A stretch of DNA of 64,000 nucleotides from Channa striata (Eukaryota > Chordata > Actinopteri > Anabantiformes > Channidae). The DNA lies in contig CM065176.1 of assembly GCA_033026295.1 (NCBI GenBank), positions 10,271,945-10,335,944 of the forward strand. The letters run 5' to 3'. The translations under genes were made by a program, and so were the position numbers. Within the stretch, counting starts at the first letter, position 1, and each line of letters begins with the position of its first letter. The notes under the pieces were generated by a model that ran no database searches, was not told where the DNA came from, and saw only the letters and a list, made by a program, of their open reading frames with translations. Shown in pieces: positions 1 to 13,699 of this stretch.

Positions 1-288
1 GTGTAATATTGGAATCAAAGTTTTCTTTTCTTTACATTATAAATTGCATTGCTATAGTAATATAAATTCTGTGGGTATAGTTGTTTCCATGCAGAATATT
101 AATACACAGACTTCACTCTTCTCTAAATGCTAAAGTAGGGACAGTTTTAACCTTCCAGCTAATTGATTAACATTTTGTAGTACACTACCTAAGACATGAA
201 GACATAATGACAACAAATGGTCCACAGCAAAAATGATAAAGCAACTAAATAATTTAAATAGCTATTTATAATCAGAAACTTTAAATTT
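1..288. other. AT-rich sequence without a recognised gene
   Basis: Nothing coding or structured was recognised here. It is AT-rich sequence of the kind seen in introns and intergenic DNA, and it may lie inside the first introns of the MYORG-like gene, whose 5' exons are not in the window. Confidence 0.5.
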
Positions 289-976
289 TTGTGTAATAGA
301 ACGAAAAATACTAATTACACTAAGATGAACATAGGAGGTACAACCAAACGCTCGTGCCCATCGTCTCAAATACCACAATGTTTCTTCACCGATCTACCCG
401 TCAGTCTCTGTCTCCATTTTAATCACACTGGTGAACAAGACCCAGAGATACTCAAACTCTCGGACTTTTGGCATAAAATTACTCCCAACCTGAAAGAAGC
501 AACAATTTTTTCCAGCAGAGAAGATCTGGAGACGGTAACACGCGACTGCATTCTAGCGCTCACAGTTTGATGAAGCCAGCTAATCGCATCACCTGCAAAA
601 GTAAGAGAAGTGAATCTCCAGACTGTCCCATTTTTATGAATCAATATCTCGAAGCCTATATAAGTCTTCCTAAAAGCCTTGATGAGACTGCTGAGTGTCA
701 ACATTTGAGAGAGCAGAGCCACTACGGACTGACTGAACACCTGCAGGAGCTTTTGGGACACCCGGAAAGATCAGAGTCTATTTTGTCCCTTCCTGGAAAG
801 GACTTTATGGACATTAGAGTCTTGTCCACCTCCAAAGTATATTGACTTGGTCCTCGAGGAATCTGTGGGAGTCCACCCTGTTCCCTTCTTTTCTCTGAAT
901 TACAGCCAGTAATGGAGTCCACCACGCTGTCTTTGTTTTTGCTGATGCTAAGCTCCGGGTGATTATCATTGCACAA
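289..976 (-). pseudogene. Unresolved coding-like block, weakly DEP-domain-like
   Basis: Unusually long open frames overlap here on both strands. On the minus strand, 761-423 encodes 112 residues including TVWRF, then TFAGDAISWLHQTV. This resembles the spacing of a DEP domain (aromatic-x-F, TFxGxxAxxWLH). A second minus frame, 976-722, overlaps its beginning in a different phase, so a single product would need a frameshift or splice. No splice sites or continuation were found. I do not recognise the protein. It could be a decayed pseudogene, an isolated exon of a minus-strand gene, or chance. A plus-strand AATAAA sits near 1005. Confidence 0.18.
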
Positions 977-3900
977 TCTGATGAAGTGCTCAGTCCTCTT
1001 TCTGAAAAATAAAAAGTCTATGCAAAGACATTCATGTTTTTCACTAAAACGTATTTATTGAAATCAGTATTTTACATAATACAGCAATTACCAAAAATGC
1101 TAATTAACTGTACTAAATATATGTAATTACATTTTCAGTCTGTACAGATATGGACGTTAACTGCTACTTGACAATTGCGAGGCAGTAGTTCTAGTTTTGG
1201 GTTGGTATGTGATTTGTTTTCAATTTTGATGCTTGTATTATTATCCTATTTTGGATATTGACCTTAGCAACATTTCCACCACTCATCAATACAAATAAGG
1301 GCTCGGGGAGATTGTATTTGTTTTCACAGCACGCAGTTGTAAGAAATGACATTGCAATCGTTATAACATTCCCATAATCTCACTCGCCTACACTCAGTCA
1401 GGAGCCAATAAAAGCAATTTATCAAGTGTATGTTCATATTTTTTTCCATGCTTTATGAAATGAGTATGAGACATTAGACATCATACAGTGGGACTTGACA
1501 GCACCTCCTCAAGACATTAAAACACCTTCTGCACACATGTTCAGCTCCCTTTATGTGTCCACACACGTTATTTCTTTCCCCTCGTTATGGTCTCAGCCAC
1601 TTTTCATTTTTCGCACGGTTTTTATCCCCCTTTGCCTTACTACCTCTCGCTCTTTATTTGTATCTGTGACTCAGTCTTTCCGTGTGGGATCCAAAGAAAT
1701 GATACTTCACTGCTCCCGCTCGTTTGTTGTTGGGACTCTTAAAGGGAACCGGCCAAGCAAAACAGACAGATAGGAGTAAAAATTATGCCGCACAATTTAG
1801 ATTTTTTCTTTCAGATAATGATATTTATGATACCTTCATAATGTTGTTTTGATACAGGAAAGCTTTACAATGAACCAGAAGATAAGAATAAACTAAAATG
1901 TGTAGTATTTTTAACTTGAACTATACTGTGACCACCAGCAGAGGAATCAAATGGTAAATTGTCTTCACCTATGAAGCACTTTTGTAGCTCATCAGCACCT
2001 AAAGCACATTGAAGTGTTGCCCCCCATTCACACACACTCACACACACACCGCTGACAGCTGCTGCCATGTGAGGTGCCAGCCTGAACCAACCAGGAGGGT
2101 CTTAGGGTTTAATGTCTCACACAAAGTCACTTTGATATGGGAAAAGGAGCAGCTGGGGAATTTAACCACAAAACCCCCAATTAACAAATCTGCAAAATAA
2201 CCGCGAAAAGAAAAAAACATGCACGGTAAATACGTTTTTAAAAATGCATTAATATTTATCTGGCTATAAATGACCACCTGCTGTTGAGAAGGAATATATG
2301 TGTTAAAGGACCCCTTCACTGATTTAGAATTTGCTTCTGTTGGATCTAGTTTGGGTAGCATATGCACATAAATGCCATTAATCTTGCCTTTACCTCGTTT
2401 CAGCTAGAAGCAGAGAACTATTTTAAATATTGTGAAGTCAGATCGAAGTTTAAAACATTAACGTACATTTACATCTTAAAGTAAAACTATAGAAAACAGG
2501 TTTAAAATTGGTGAAGTTGCCGTTTAATAACGTGTTTAATACAGACAACATACGTGAAATGACTGTAGCTTGTTGTGCGCTTGTTGAAAACAGTTTTCTT
2601 TACTTGCCCCTGACAATGACTCATTCATAAAGAAAGAAAGAAATATTCAGCTTGCACATTCTGTACAGTACAGGAAAAACAAGCTGCCCCAAAACATCCC
2701 TGCGTTACTCAATAGGTCACTCAGAGGTTTCTGGGCAGCTGCCCCGAAACCTCGACTCTCCTGGACAAGTAAGAGGTAAAACACTTAAAGAATGACTCAC
2801 TCGGCCAACTGAGCTTTGTTAGAAGCAAGCTGTCATCTCTCGGATGAGATGGCTACTGGATGACGATCATCCCACAAGCCAATGCGAAGCCAATCTTCTA
2901 CCTAATTCCTTCCGTAAAGAACAACAAGCAAGAAACAGAGTTTGTCTTTTACCGACAGAAAAAACTATTATGTATACCCAGTAAATATGTAGAGTCCCTT
3001 TTGTTTTCTCTCTTGAAGAGTGGAAGAACTCTAACAGAGAACATTATACAAGTTGAACTAAAAATGCTGAACTCACTGTCCTGAAAGTACGTGGTTCCAG
3101 AAAAGACAGAATTTAATATTTTGTCAGAGTATTTCATTAGGATCTTCTCATTTGACCTAGTGTTAGTCGTAAGGACTCATTTTTACTTGGTACAGAACAA
3201 AGAGTCTCACACTTGAAACAATAAAACTGATTGATGAGAGGAATAGAGTAGAAAAAGTCTCTTTAGTGTTTCATTATTTTTTCAATAAGTGGGATTGGAA
3301 ATTTACTACCATGGCAAGATCCCAGTTTTGTGGCCATCAATTTCTTGAGGTTGGGCACAGAAACGAAGTTTCCATTGTTAAGGAAATACATGCCTGAAAA
3401 CACACACGTACACACATACACGCACACGCAGTTAGCGTTTGAATGCATGTTTTTATAACTCCGGTCAGGTCTGTAAATGTGCACAGGTGTCATAAATAAA
3501 AGCGCAAATATGACAGGTAAAAGAGTCCAGCCCATCTGGTCGACAGCAGCAGGGAGTCAGAGAGCGGTGTGTTTTTCCCCACCCGCCTCTGAGGGCCCAC
3601 ACTAAAAGCTCCTCTGAAGGGGCAGGGGGTCGCCTCCGCTGCCTCCGCCAAACGCTCAGGCTGAAGCTGAGCAACGAGAAGTGCAGAACCTTTATGCTCC
3701 TATAAGTCCTGCATTGTCCACTTTTGTTTTGTTTTGTTTTCTTATTGATCTCCATGTTATATGACAACGTATAGGAATGTAGATTTGTTGCTGCACATGT
3801 AAAATTGAGGCCCGTGTGTGTAAAATCATTTAATTCCACATGATAAGCCTCGTTCACTTTAACATTTGCTGCTTTGAAGGTGAGTGGATACGCTCGGTCA

Positions 3901-5566
3901 GGCATATTATTTCACTTTTGAGAGCTAGTGGAAAATATTTCCGGTGAAGCTTGGAGTGTTTAAGGAATTGTTCTAAAAATAGGGTCCACCCTCACTTCCC
4001 CTTTAACTCCTGGGCACCCCACCTTGGCTCGGTCTGCAGTGTCATTTCCCATAAAAATTAAATATGAGTCGAGACATTGTGCTTGCAAACGTAAATTCCA
4101 CTTTCCCTCTTGTGTGCACTTTGGTGAAACACTGATTTGCGCTTGGCGTTTCTGCACATCATTCTGCGAGGCGGCTGGTGTCTGATATTTTCTCCACTGC
4201 ATCACTTTCAGCGTCGATGGTTGTGCACACTGCTTTTGCTCTACTACACATTTATTTTATCCATTTTATGCTTTCTTGCTAAACTGTATCATGGCGTTTT
4301 TCGAGCAAAACTCTTCATTTATCTGCCATTTGTGAACCTGTAACAAGCAGCTGGGTGGTGACATAATACCCTGTGAGAGGCAGCTGAGGAGTTACCAGTA
4401 TCTCTTTGACATTAGCTGCTGAAAACACGTGAACGTTACCTTGAGGCCGAAGGCTCTCCACTGGGCTTATGCAGGACTTGAACACTGATCTCTGAATCTA
4501 TTAATCAGATTATGAACTGGTACATGAGTATCCTGCCTGCTGCTGGTCCTTTCCTTCATGAGAACAGTAACCCATTGAAATTAGAGAGGGTAGCTGAAGT
4601 GAGCCAAGCTCTCAGCCCAGGTTCTTAGACTGTCTGCCTGCTTTAGAAACAGGTCTTGCACCCTAATCTGCCCATTGATCAGCTCCAAATCCTAGTTTGG
4701 CCGCTTTGAGCTGATTGTGCAAAAATGCAGGAAAGGAACCGTGAACAGGGTATGAGTTAAAGGTTCGGGTCTGCGGTGTCTGGGTGCTCCTGGCCTGATA
4801 AGACAGACCCACAGCAGAGTGGAGAGGAGAGGAAGGTAGTCAATGCTGGGTGCGAGGTGAGAGTCAGGACGGGTTGAGAAGTGATGTGGGTTGGGGGTGC
4901 GGGTAACCTGAGAGGGAGGAGGCATTCCTCGCAGGGCAGCTACATCTGCGGACCCAATTATCTGCTTCACATAATCTTATCTGTTTACACGGCTTCTGAA
5001 AAGCCATATAGGCATACAGTAGGAGAGAAGGCGAAGGAGCCCATCGCAGAAGTTATGAGCTATTTATTATTATTTAATCACGACAATGCTTTGTCAGCCG
5101 TAGAGAGTGCGAGGGAACAAACCACATATTTCAGCAGTGTTTTGTTTTCAAAGAACAAATGAATAAATGAGATTTTTTTGCTTTAATATTTGACTTGCTC
5201 CCTACGCTTTGCTCATTGGCGCCCAGTGTGGCCTGTACCTACGTCACAGGCTGAAGTCCTGCAGCCGCATGCTGCTGTATCTCACTCTAAGGAGTGTTTT
5301 TCCCACATCGAAGTGGAGCAATATCAGCTGACACAGCCTGCCTCCCACAACACTCCCCCCATCGCATGCATGCCGCTCTCAGTAACACGGGCGCACTATG
5401 TCATATAAGAGGAATCTACAATGGACTGTCTCACACTTAACGCTGATTTCTTCTGCTTTGCGTCAAGGCCTGTTCGAAGTGACACATTATGCCCTAGTCT
5501 GCCTGATTCTTACGCAGCCGTGAATTCACCTCCCCTGCCATTTCCTGTCTGTTTCCTACTATGCAG
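977..5566. other. Noncoding stretch 5' of the first visible GH31 exon
   Basis: No exon of the MYORG-like gene could be recognised in this 4.6 kb, although its reading frame at 5567 requires upstream coding sequence. The roughly 230 missing N-terminal residues must therefore lie outside the window or in exons too diverged to see. The stretch holds one old interspersed repeat (1972-2142), short CA tracts (around 2030 and 3405) and several short open frames that look random. Confidence 0.5.
1972..2142 (+). repeat. Degenerate teleost interspersed repeat, copy 1
   Basis: The stretch has the order: AAAGCAC block, ATTCACACACA block, GACAGCTGCTGCCATGTGAG, an ACCAGGAGGGTCTTAGGGTT block, then AATGTCTCACACAAAGTCAC. 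A better-preserved copy at 62038-62225 has the same order and the diagnostic GTCTTGCCCAAGGACACTT. I recognise this as a very common fish dispersed repeat but am unsure of its class. Copy 1 is older and more diverged. Confidence 0.55.
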
Positions 5567-8500
5567 GCGTTGCAGTTCTTGTGTCTCCTGATATTCCCCT
5601 GCAGCTGGGGGTGGACAGCAGACAGCAGTTCTGCCTGCAGTCACTGCCCAGTATGGAGCGTCTCCCTCTACAGTACACCGTGTGTGTGGCCTACAACGTG
5701 AAAGCTGCTCACCAGGAAGCGATGCAGCAGCTCTCCCGGCACAGCAGGGAGCTGCCCAACATGAAAGCACTGTGGTCAGTCAAGTAGAGATTGGAGAGGA
5801 GACTTTCTCAAGGTAGCAGGTCCTGCATGATTCCTCTGTGTGTCCCACAGGCTGCCGTTCTGGAAGCTGCTCACGAATGTGGATTCAGGGCAGAAGGTGG
5901 AGAGGGAGCTGAGGATCTTCTCTAATCGATTAAGGAGACACCAGCTGGGGGAGGGAGTCATCAGCCTTAATGAACATTCCACCGCTCTCCTCTCCGATAT
6001 GGTACTTGTGATAGTCAGACCTGCACACACCTGATAATATAAAATAAACCCAGTGTCTCTATCCAACTGAAGACTAGTGATATTGAAGCATCCGAATAAC
6101 TTCACAAATCTTAATCCTGCTTGAATCTTGGACTGTATCTCGTTGTTCTGGTTCACTCCACTGTTGAGCCGCAGAGATGACAAAAGTTATTACCATGATT
6201 TAAAGAAGCAAGTTCAAGTCAGTAAAAAATAAAGAACAAAGTGACCTACAATGTCACCTCCTTCGTACCAGTAAATCTTTTACTGGCCACTCACCGCTTG
6301 ATGTTGTTGTTTCATTTCGGACCAGAGGTCTGACATGAAAAGTTCACACTAACAAAGCTGCCACAATCTCACAATCAAAAGACGTCTCTCACTCGCTTCC
6401 TCTGACTGATGTCCCACGCATTATTCCAACTCCAACACTCAGGATATAAAAAAGTTAGACGGATCAATATATATTTATTTGTTTTTATTTTAATGACTAA
6501 AATATGGAAATAAAATTACTTCTTCTTGTTATTATTATTAATGTGATCGGACCTTAACCAAAGTCATAACCATAATTAATGGACGTTCTCTCATCCTCCT
6601 TCTGTTGACCAGTCTTCGCACTGTGTAGCTGTAGATTCCAATCGTCCTCTTCAGCCATCTGTGTTATGAGGCTGGCGAGGGCTACATGGTCAAAGGTTTA
6701 AAACTGGTCAGGGACAGAGATGAAAGACTTTTCTTAAGTGGATCTCCAGAAAGTTGGAGACGGGCGGGGAACAAAGCCCAGGTTCACCGAAATGTCACAT
6801 GCAAAAAAAAAAAAAAAAAAAAAAAAAGGTTCAAGGCCTGTTGCCTTCATGTTGAAGAATGTATTTCCCAGACTGCACATTGGGGATTGTTCAGATTACA
6901 GTGTGTGCAAAATCTAAATGTGGCAAACTATGCTCACCTAATGCCGCGCGTATGTTCAATTGAACTTTTTTAGCTATGATTTGGTCCATAGCTGCTGTGT
7001 TTGTCATAAAAAGTAGTGCTAGTCTTCCAGTCTTTGAAATGCAGATGCTTTCTGTCTCTGTTCCACATTAATCCAGTTACTCTCCTTGACTGTTGGTGGG
7101 AAATGCCTGGAAACGAGACCACCACAGTCAAGTGGATCTATGTCAATACCAGGTGATATTCATTTACAAAACAAATATAGCTGAGAGAAGACAAACAGTA
7201 AGTCTCTGATAGATCTCGGGTTGCTCTGAGTGTGGTACGTCTGCAGGATCGTGAAGAATTAAGTGTGTTGAGATTTGGAGGGACGGTAGCCAAGGATAAC
7301 CCGAGCAGGTGATCCTGACACCGGTTTGAAGATCTGACCTTTACCTTTCAAGTGAAGAGGATGCGGAGGAGTTTTATATAATCGGCCCTTCAGGGAGGTC
7401 AAGTTTAGCCAACTCATGACATAATGCTAAGAGTATGTTCCTGTTGCCAGGTCAGTAGGTGTGAGGGGACAGACGTAGGTGCAGAAAAATGAGAGGAGGA
7501 CGGGTTCTTCTCTTAACTGCAACCTTCAGTACATGAAAAGCTTTAAACAGCCGCGCTGGCTCTAGTTTGCCAACTACTACTTAATAGTTGCCACAAAAAT
7601 TCAGCCATGCGTCCAGCGTCGCACGGAAACTTACAGTGTAACTACAGAAGTGTGACCGGCAATAATGACCCTCTGTAAAAACGACTTCTCTCTCACTCCA
7701 GTTTATGACCTTTCGTTTCCAGTTTCTCTTTTGGTTTGGAATTATTCACTGGCATTAAAAAAATGTAGGTTATTAAATAAGTGTGCCATGTTTCTAAACA
7801 TATTACTGAGACGTTTATTACATTTAGCCAAAAGCATGCATACGTTTTTGTTCTCTTTGTGTCCGCTTGAAAATGAATATCAATCAAACACTAAAAACTT
7901 ATATAACATGTTAATCTGCCCTCTCTTCCCGCCACAGCCTCACCTCGTAGGCTCAGCTTTTATATTCTTAAGTGGTTTTGAGCCGCAGTTATGTAATGAA
8001 ATCTTGGTCAGACTTTAGCATGGAAACGGTTCTGACAGACATCAGATTGTTCCAGTGACATGTTTACAGATGATGAATGCACCCACACACAGAGAGACGT
8101 GATAAATGTATAACCACTGTAACTGTCACACCACTGTCATGTTGATATTATTTCAGTATTCATGTAGACAGTGTTGGCCTAATTTCATGCAGCCAACGTC
8201 AGTGTTATATAGCACGATCATCTCTGTCTGTGTGCAGGACCACGACTACCTCAACACCAGGAAAAAGGGGATGTCCAAGAGATTGACCAGGGACCTCCCA
8301 CTTGTCAAGCTTCTTAACATTTCCATCACCCTGTCCCCATTTCTTGGCGTGGACACAACTCAGTTCCACACCTCCCTCATGGATGGCACCCAGGCTTTCT
8401 GGCTCAGTCTACCCTCAGCCCCTCAGGGACAGCTGGTGAGAAAGTACTTGAATTGCCGTTTCTTTGTTTTTATTTTGGTTGTCTTCGTAGTAAAGACTTG

Positions 8501-11500
8501 ACTTCCTGCGTGATGGCACTGGTCCGTTCACAGAGAACACGTTCCATGTTTAAAGCATTTTCCTTAGCTAATGGGTTTGCCCAGCTCTGTCAAAAAAGAA
8601 GCAAGACGTGAAGGTTTTTCTGCAGTGTGAGCGAGACTTAGTGCAGAAACTCTATCACTGATCAATTACCAACCTATCAAATCATTTTACGGTAAAATGT
8701 AATTCCGATTAAAACCTAGCTTCCTCATTCATTCAGATCCCTGTTATGAGTCACTGGCGAGGAAAGTTCTGTGTCAAGCTGAACATCACCAACCCTGGTG
8801 CAGTGAGCTGGTTCTTGGACAGAGTGGGGTCCCTTCAGGCCCATTTGGGAATGGAGTACATCACGCTAGAGGGCGGCGAGGGGAATCTGTTCGAGGAACA
8901 GGCCCTGCGGCCGCCACAGGCTCTGGGTGGAGACAAGTACATCAGTCTGTTGGCGGATCTGGCCACTAGGACAGGAGAATCCACCATCATGACAGCGGGC
9001 ACGCGGTCAGCACTTTGTCAACATCCATTTCACCTGAATGCCAACATCATCTGGATTGCATCTTTTTAATCTGATTCTGTTTGGGTCTCAGGTCGAGCCA
9101 CAAGCCTTTGTTCGTGAAGATGACCCGCTTGCAGTCTGACTGGAGCTCCATGGGCCTGAAGGGCATCATCCCCTCCCTGCTGCACCACACTCTGTTGGGA
9201 TACAATTTCCTCATTCCTGACGCAGTAGGTAATAACACATCTCTAATAAGTCTGTCTGTGAGCCCAGCCTATGGCCACATGGACAATACTCACTGCATCC
9301 AGGATGTGGCAGGCAATTGTTGCAGCCTAAAAAGTCTGATTTGCAAAAGCTTTTCAAAAAGGTGCATTTATGATGGTCACAGAGGATAATACCAAGAGCC
9401 AGACGTAATGAAACCAGTAAACGCATTGACTTCAAACTTCTCCCAGTCCCACAAATCTCAACATTTCCTCCTGGATTGTTTTTACTAGTCAAAGGAAGAA
9501 CATCACCTCACATTTTCTCACCTCTACAGGTGGATCTCTGTCTGGAGAACTGGTCACCGATGAGGAGTTGTTCATTCGTTGGTTGGAAATCACAGCTTTT
9601 CTCCCTGTTATCAGCTTCCACACGCCACCCTGGATCTGCGGAGAGGACCGGGTACACAACCACAAACCACACCAACACAGTACAACAGCAGTCAGATCGC
9701 CTTTAAAAGCCACCATCACACACTTTACACACTTCAAGCTGAGTGGCTGTCACGATTCACATTACACGTAATCACAAAAGTGACAACGTGGTGGATTCCC
9801 ATTCTTTTCCAGACTTGATAACAAGACTTTCCCTTTTGATGATTTGCAGTGCAGAAATCAGGTGCAGCAGTGTGTCTAAAAGGGCGTGGGCTTATCCTCC
9901 TTTCTCACACAGCAGTTAAGATTTGCTCATGAAAAAAATCAGGAGAGCAGAGTTCACTGACCCAGCAGGATCTCCTCCATTCTAAAGGGTCAGTGCCAAG
10001 AAGTTCCCACCGTATCACTGACCCAAAGGTGCATGAGGGCCGCTGAAAGCTGCTCTATGAAAACTCAGGCCCACAGCGGGACAGCGAATGCACCATGCTG
10101 TCACGCTCCGCAAGAATTCAGGAATCTACCGTTAGCCGTGCATGGCAGGAAAACAAAGCTTACGTACTCAGAGAGTCTGGTGACATGCATTGATACCTCG
10201 GACATGTGGTACCAGAGCTCAGGTTCCTGCACAGAAAGGCGTTTAACGATTCTCAAGCCAGCGAAGGCTACGTCCCCCCTCCCTTGCCCTTTCCTTCTTT
10301 CCCCTCAATAGGAGCCATTTCTTGGCTCCCTCCCAACATCACCTGTGGTTAAGAGTCCATCTGTTTTGAATTACACTCCCTCCTCGAGATTTATGGCTCA
10401 CTCTTACTTTCGAGAGCCACTTCTGCAGGAATGATAATGAATTTAAGGACAAGTCTTGGAAAAATACTTTATTGTTGCAATTAAGATTTCCGTGTACAGC
10501 CTAATTGAGAAGTGCGACACGGTTGCCTTTTTTTTTTTCCCACCAAGAGGCGACTGAGGTATCAAAACATATTGCTTGTGACTTGTGTTGCATGACAAAG
10601 ATAAAAATAGGCCTTTTGGACAGCTAGGCATTTGACAGCAGCAGAGTTTTCCATTATGATCCCTCGCACGGTGAGAAATGTATAAACTCAGATGAAGTGA
10701 GACTGATATTAGAGGCGAAGAAGCCACTGCATTACACATGATGGCATTTTACTGTAGTTTAGATGCACACACCTTAGAATTATTAATACTTCCAGAATGT
10801 GTGAGACTCCAGTCAGTCATAGACAGGACACAGCAGTCACTGCCCTGGAATCGAATAGCAATAAAACCCCAAAGCCACACACATGCCTGGCTTCTCAATT
10901 AGAGAAATATCCTCTCAAACCCAAGCCTGTGACTTCAAGCTCATTCCTACAAATGTTCTCAATCCAAACTCATAAAAATACATTTTTTTATAGATGCGGT
11001 CAAGTTTTGTTTTTGTCATGGGACACAGAAGAGGATGTGACCCTTTCAGGAATGCCGGAGTAGTTCGTCCAGAGGGAGACAGGAGAAAGACTTGGACAGT
11101 GCTAAAGCCACTAAGTCAACAATGAGCTGCTTTTAAACTCTGTCTGCATGTCTGGGTGCAGAGATGGCACAGATGTCTTTAGCAGATCTAAATGTCAATG
11201 TTCTTCTCCTCAAGAAAGATGATTTAGGTCAGGACATTGCTTTGTTTTGTGGGTTTCATATTCTTAGTTGCTCTGGATTTGTGTGAGTATTAGTAAAACA
11301 CATGGATTTTAAAGGAAATACAACTCAGTACAACAAAAAGACAGAAACTTTCTCATGAGTTAACTCTTTGAAATAATGTGGAATTATTTTTTGTCTGTAA
11401 TCCTAATTATTTTATGTCCTTCTTGTCGGTGACACAAAGGTGCTGAACATAACTCGAACCTACATAGCAAAGCACCAGAGGATTGTGGTCCCACTGATCG

Positions 11501-11933
11501 AAAGATACGCAGAGGAGTGGAGGATGACAGGAAACCCCATCTACCGGCCAATGTGGTGGCTCAGTCCCAGTGACCCCATGACCTTTACCATCGATGACCA
11601 GTTCCTCATCGGAGACGAGGTGAGTAGATGATGTCCTGATGTGACGGGACTGAGTCCCTCCTGTCAGATGCACCAATATATGTCCAATAGTGTATGAATC
11701 AACTGATGTGTGAATTTAATTTACCAAACCTGTGTCCGTGTGTGTGTGTGTGTTTCCAGGTCCTGGTGGCACCAGTGGTTGAGAAGGGGTCTGTGGAGAG
11801 GGATATTTATTTACCTGACGGTGGCTTCCAGTGGCAGGACAGCCAGAATGCCCAGGTGTTCGATGGGGGGACGTTCCTACAGGACTACCCCGTGCCGCTG
11901 GAGGAGGTGGCCGTGTTTTTACGGAGAAGCTGA
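5567..11933 (+). CDS. GH31 glycosidase, MYORG-like paralogue (5' incomplete, likely non-catalytic)
   Basis: Eight exons join in phase: 5567-5774, 5851-6001, 8238-8435, 8737-9005, 9092-9228, 9530-9651, 11440-11619 and 11760-11933 (TGA 11931-11933). They give about 479 C-terminal codons. The best family match is the C-terminal half of MYORG (KIAA1161), a glycoside hydrolase family 31 protein of the secretory pathway. Conserved landmarks are LLGYNFLIPDAVGG, ELFIRWLEITAFLPV, GNPIYRPMWWLSP, DDQFLIGDEVLVAPV and ERDIYLPDG, ending LQDYPVPLEEVAVFLRRS. MYORG itself has an essentially single coding exon and about 714 residues, so this multi-exon gene is a separate, diverged paralogue. The segment matching the nucleophile motif FKFDAGE reads ITLEGGE (Asp to Glu). 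The acid/base motif RDS is also not conserved, so alpha-glycosidase activity is doubtful. The first exon begins inside a codon. The N-terminal membrane anchor and roughly 230 residues lie upstream of the window. Confidence 0.85.
9652..11439 (+). other. Intron 6 of the visible GH31 gene part
   Basis: This is a 1.8 kb intron between the exon ending GAGGACCGG and the exon starting GTGCTGAAC. The splice signals are gtacac at the donor and aaag at the acceptor. No repeat or embedded gene was recognised. The other long intron of this gene (6002-8237) includes a poly-A tract at about 6801-6829. Confidence 0.6.
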
Positions 11934-13695
11934 GTCGTGTGACTGATCCACCGAGTCGCTTGACTTATTGTTACTGTTTTGAATCTAATTCTTTTTTTCT
12001 TTTTTTTTACTTGTGCTGTTTTCAACTTGCACTTTTCCACTAAAGACCATTGACACTGTCTCAAGTCTTTGTCTTGAGATGAAATATTTTTTATACTTGC
12101 ACTTTACAATGATTATTTTTTTTTGTTTGTGAAATTTTTTCTTCCTCTTTTTTTAAATAATGTTAATCAGTTGGTATCTCTCGGCCGAGAGACTTTTGAT
12201 CGATTCTGCTCTTTTTTTCTATGTGCCTTTCAGAGAAATCTGTGTGTTTACATGCTGCATTTCTACAGTCTTTAAAGTTTTAGTTGCTGCTGGCTCTGTT
12301 GGAACAAAGCAAGCCCCTTGTTTGCTTAAAACTGAATCTGAATCTGTCAAGAAGACCAAAAGATGATGTAGAAGGACAAGAGAAGATGTCTGAAAAGGCT
12401 TTTTCGAGGGGTGGGTGCGTGTGTGTGTTTGGGGGGGGGGTGCTTATTGGGAGGACATTGGCTCACAGGAAGCTTTGCACAGAGACGACAAACCATGGTA
12501 CCATATATCTTGCTCGCTCATCGGAAAGGCTTCTACTTGAACTCATCAGACCGACTGGCTGACATTTTATGAATGTACCTCAAGTTATGGTTTTCACTGC
12601 TTTACGGAGTCATCGCACAGACCATCCTATCATCTTAGCTCTTATTCTTAGAGTAGCTTAACAAAAATCAACACACCACTCTGTTGGACACGTCCAAATG
12701 TCCTTTAGTACTGTAGGCCAGATACACTTGAGGCCAAGAAACTGTCATTGTAACTCTGACTACATTTTGAACTTAGATTAGATTTTACCATCTTATCATC
12801 CTGCTGTAGTAAAAGCTCTTTTTTATAAAACTAACTCAGTTTAATGTTGTGTAGATATGTTTATTCATGTGCCAAATAATGTGTTAAAGGAACTATTGCT
12901 CTTATGGGACAAAAAATACACAAATATGATGCTTCCATATGTAAGAAATGTCTATTACAGCCAACTTGCTTCTATCAGAAAGTGCTGAAGTTTAGTGGTG
13001 CAGTGGTGTTAACCTTCGTGAGTTATTACCTTTATTTTTGGGGATCACCAAACTGGTCCGTGAAGGAATGTAATGACCTTTGTACCATGATCAATCGCTT
13101 TATGTACAGTTCATTTAGGCGACGCTGCTTTTCTTAGCCGATTTGTTCTTCTTGACTATCTTAGCCGGTCAGCAGCGACGACACAGACTCTGCAAACGTA
13201 TCGCTTAGTGAAGGCTTTACATAAATCGACTGCATAACTTTGATCAAAGTTTACTGTATCGACTTGAACACTCAGGTCTACTGAACCTTATCGAATCACC
13301 ATGTCTTAGTACAGTGCAGTATGTTGTGAACACGTCAACGTCTTAATCTCTCCTCGAGCTGAATGTACAATGGACATACTGTGATTTCCCAACCCGAGCC
13401 CCTTGTGTGAGGAGCTTTTCTAGTTCCCGTTTTAATGGTTTTATGGAATGCTGTGGCCTGTTCACGTATACATTTCAGGAAAAGCTTTGATGTGTTATTC
13501 CTTCCCTCTACAGACTGAGCATATTACGTGCCTCAATATGCCACTCTTAAATCTGGACAACACAAGCGTCTGGATTATTGCAGGATCAGCAATGTACATA
13601 TTACGATGACTGTGCCATTACAAGTGTTTTTCTTTTCTGTAAATCAGAGAACTTAGAATGACATTATTGCAATAAAGTTTACATTTTCTTACGTC
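11934..13695 (+). other. 3'UTR of the MYORG-like gene
   Basis: T-rich sequence follows the TGA at 11931-11933. It contains a G-run near 12430 and ends at a canonical AATAAA (13671-13676) followed by a short T-rich stretch. The 3' end is inferred from that signal. No upstream AATAAA was seen between the stop codon and 13671. Confidence 0.6.
13671..13676 (+). terminator. Poly(A) signal AATAAA
   Basis: The sequence attgcAATAAAgttt lies 1.74 kb after the stop codon of the plus-strand GH31 gene and is the first canonical signal downstream of it. Confidence 0.6.
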
Positions 13696-13699
13696 ACTT

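Noticed and set aside
4881..5408. Open frames just upstream of the first visible GH31 exon
   Set aside because: They show no similarity to the missing N-terminal part of MYORG-like proteins and no suitable donor before 5567.
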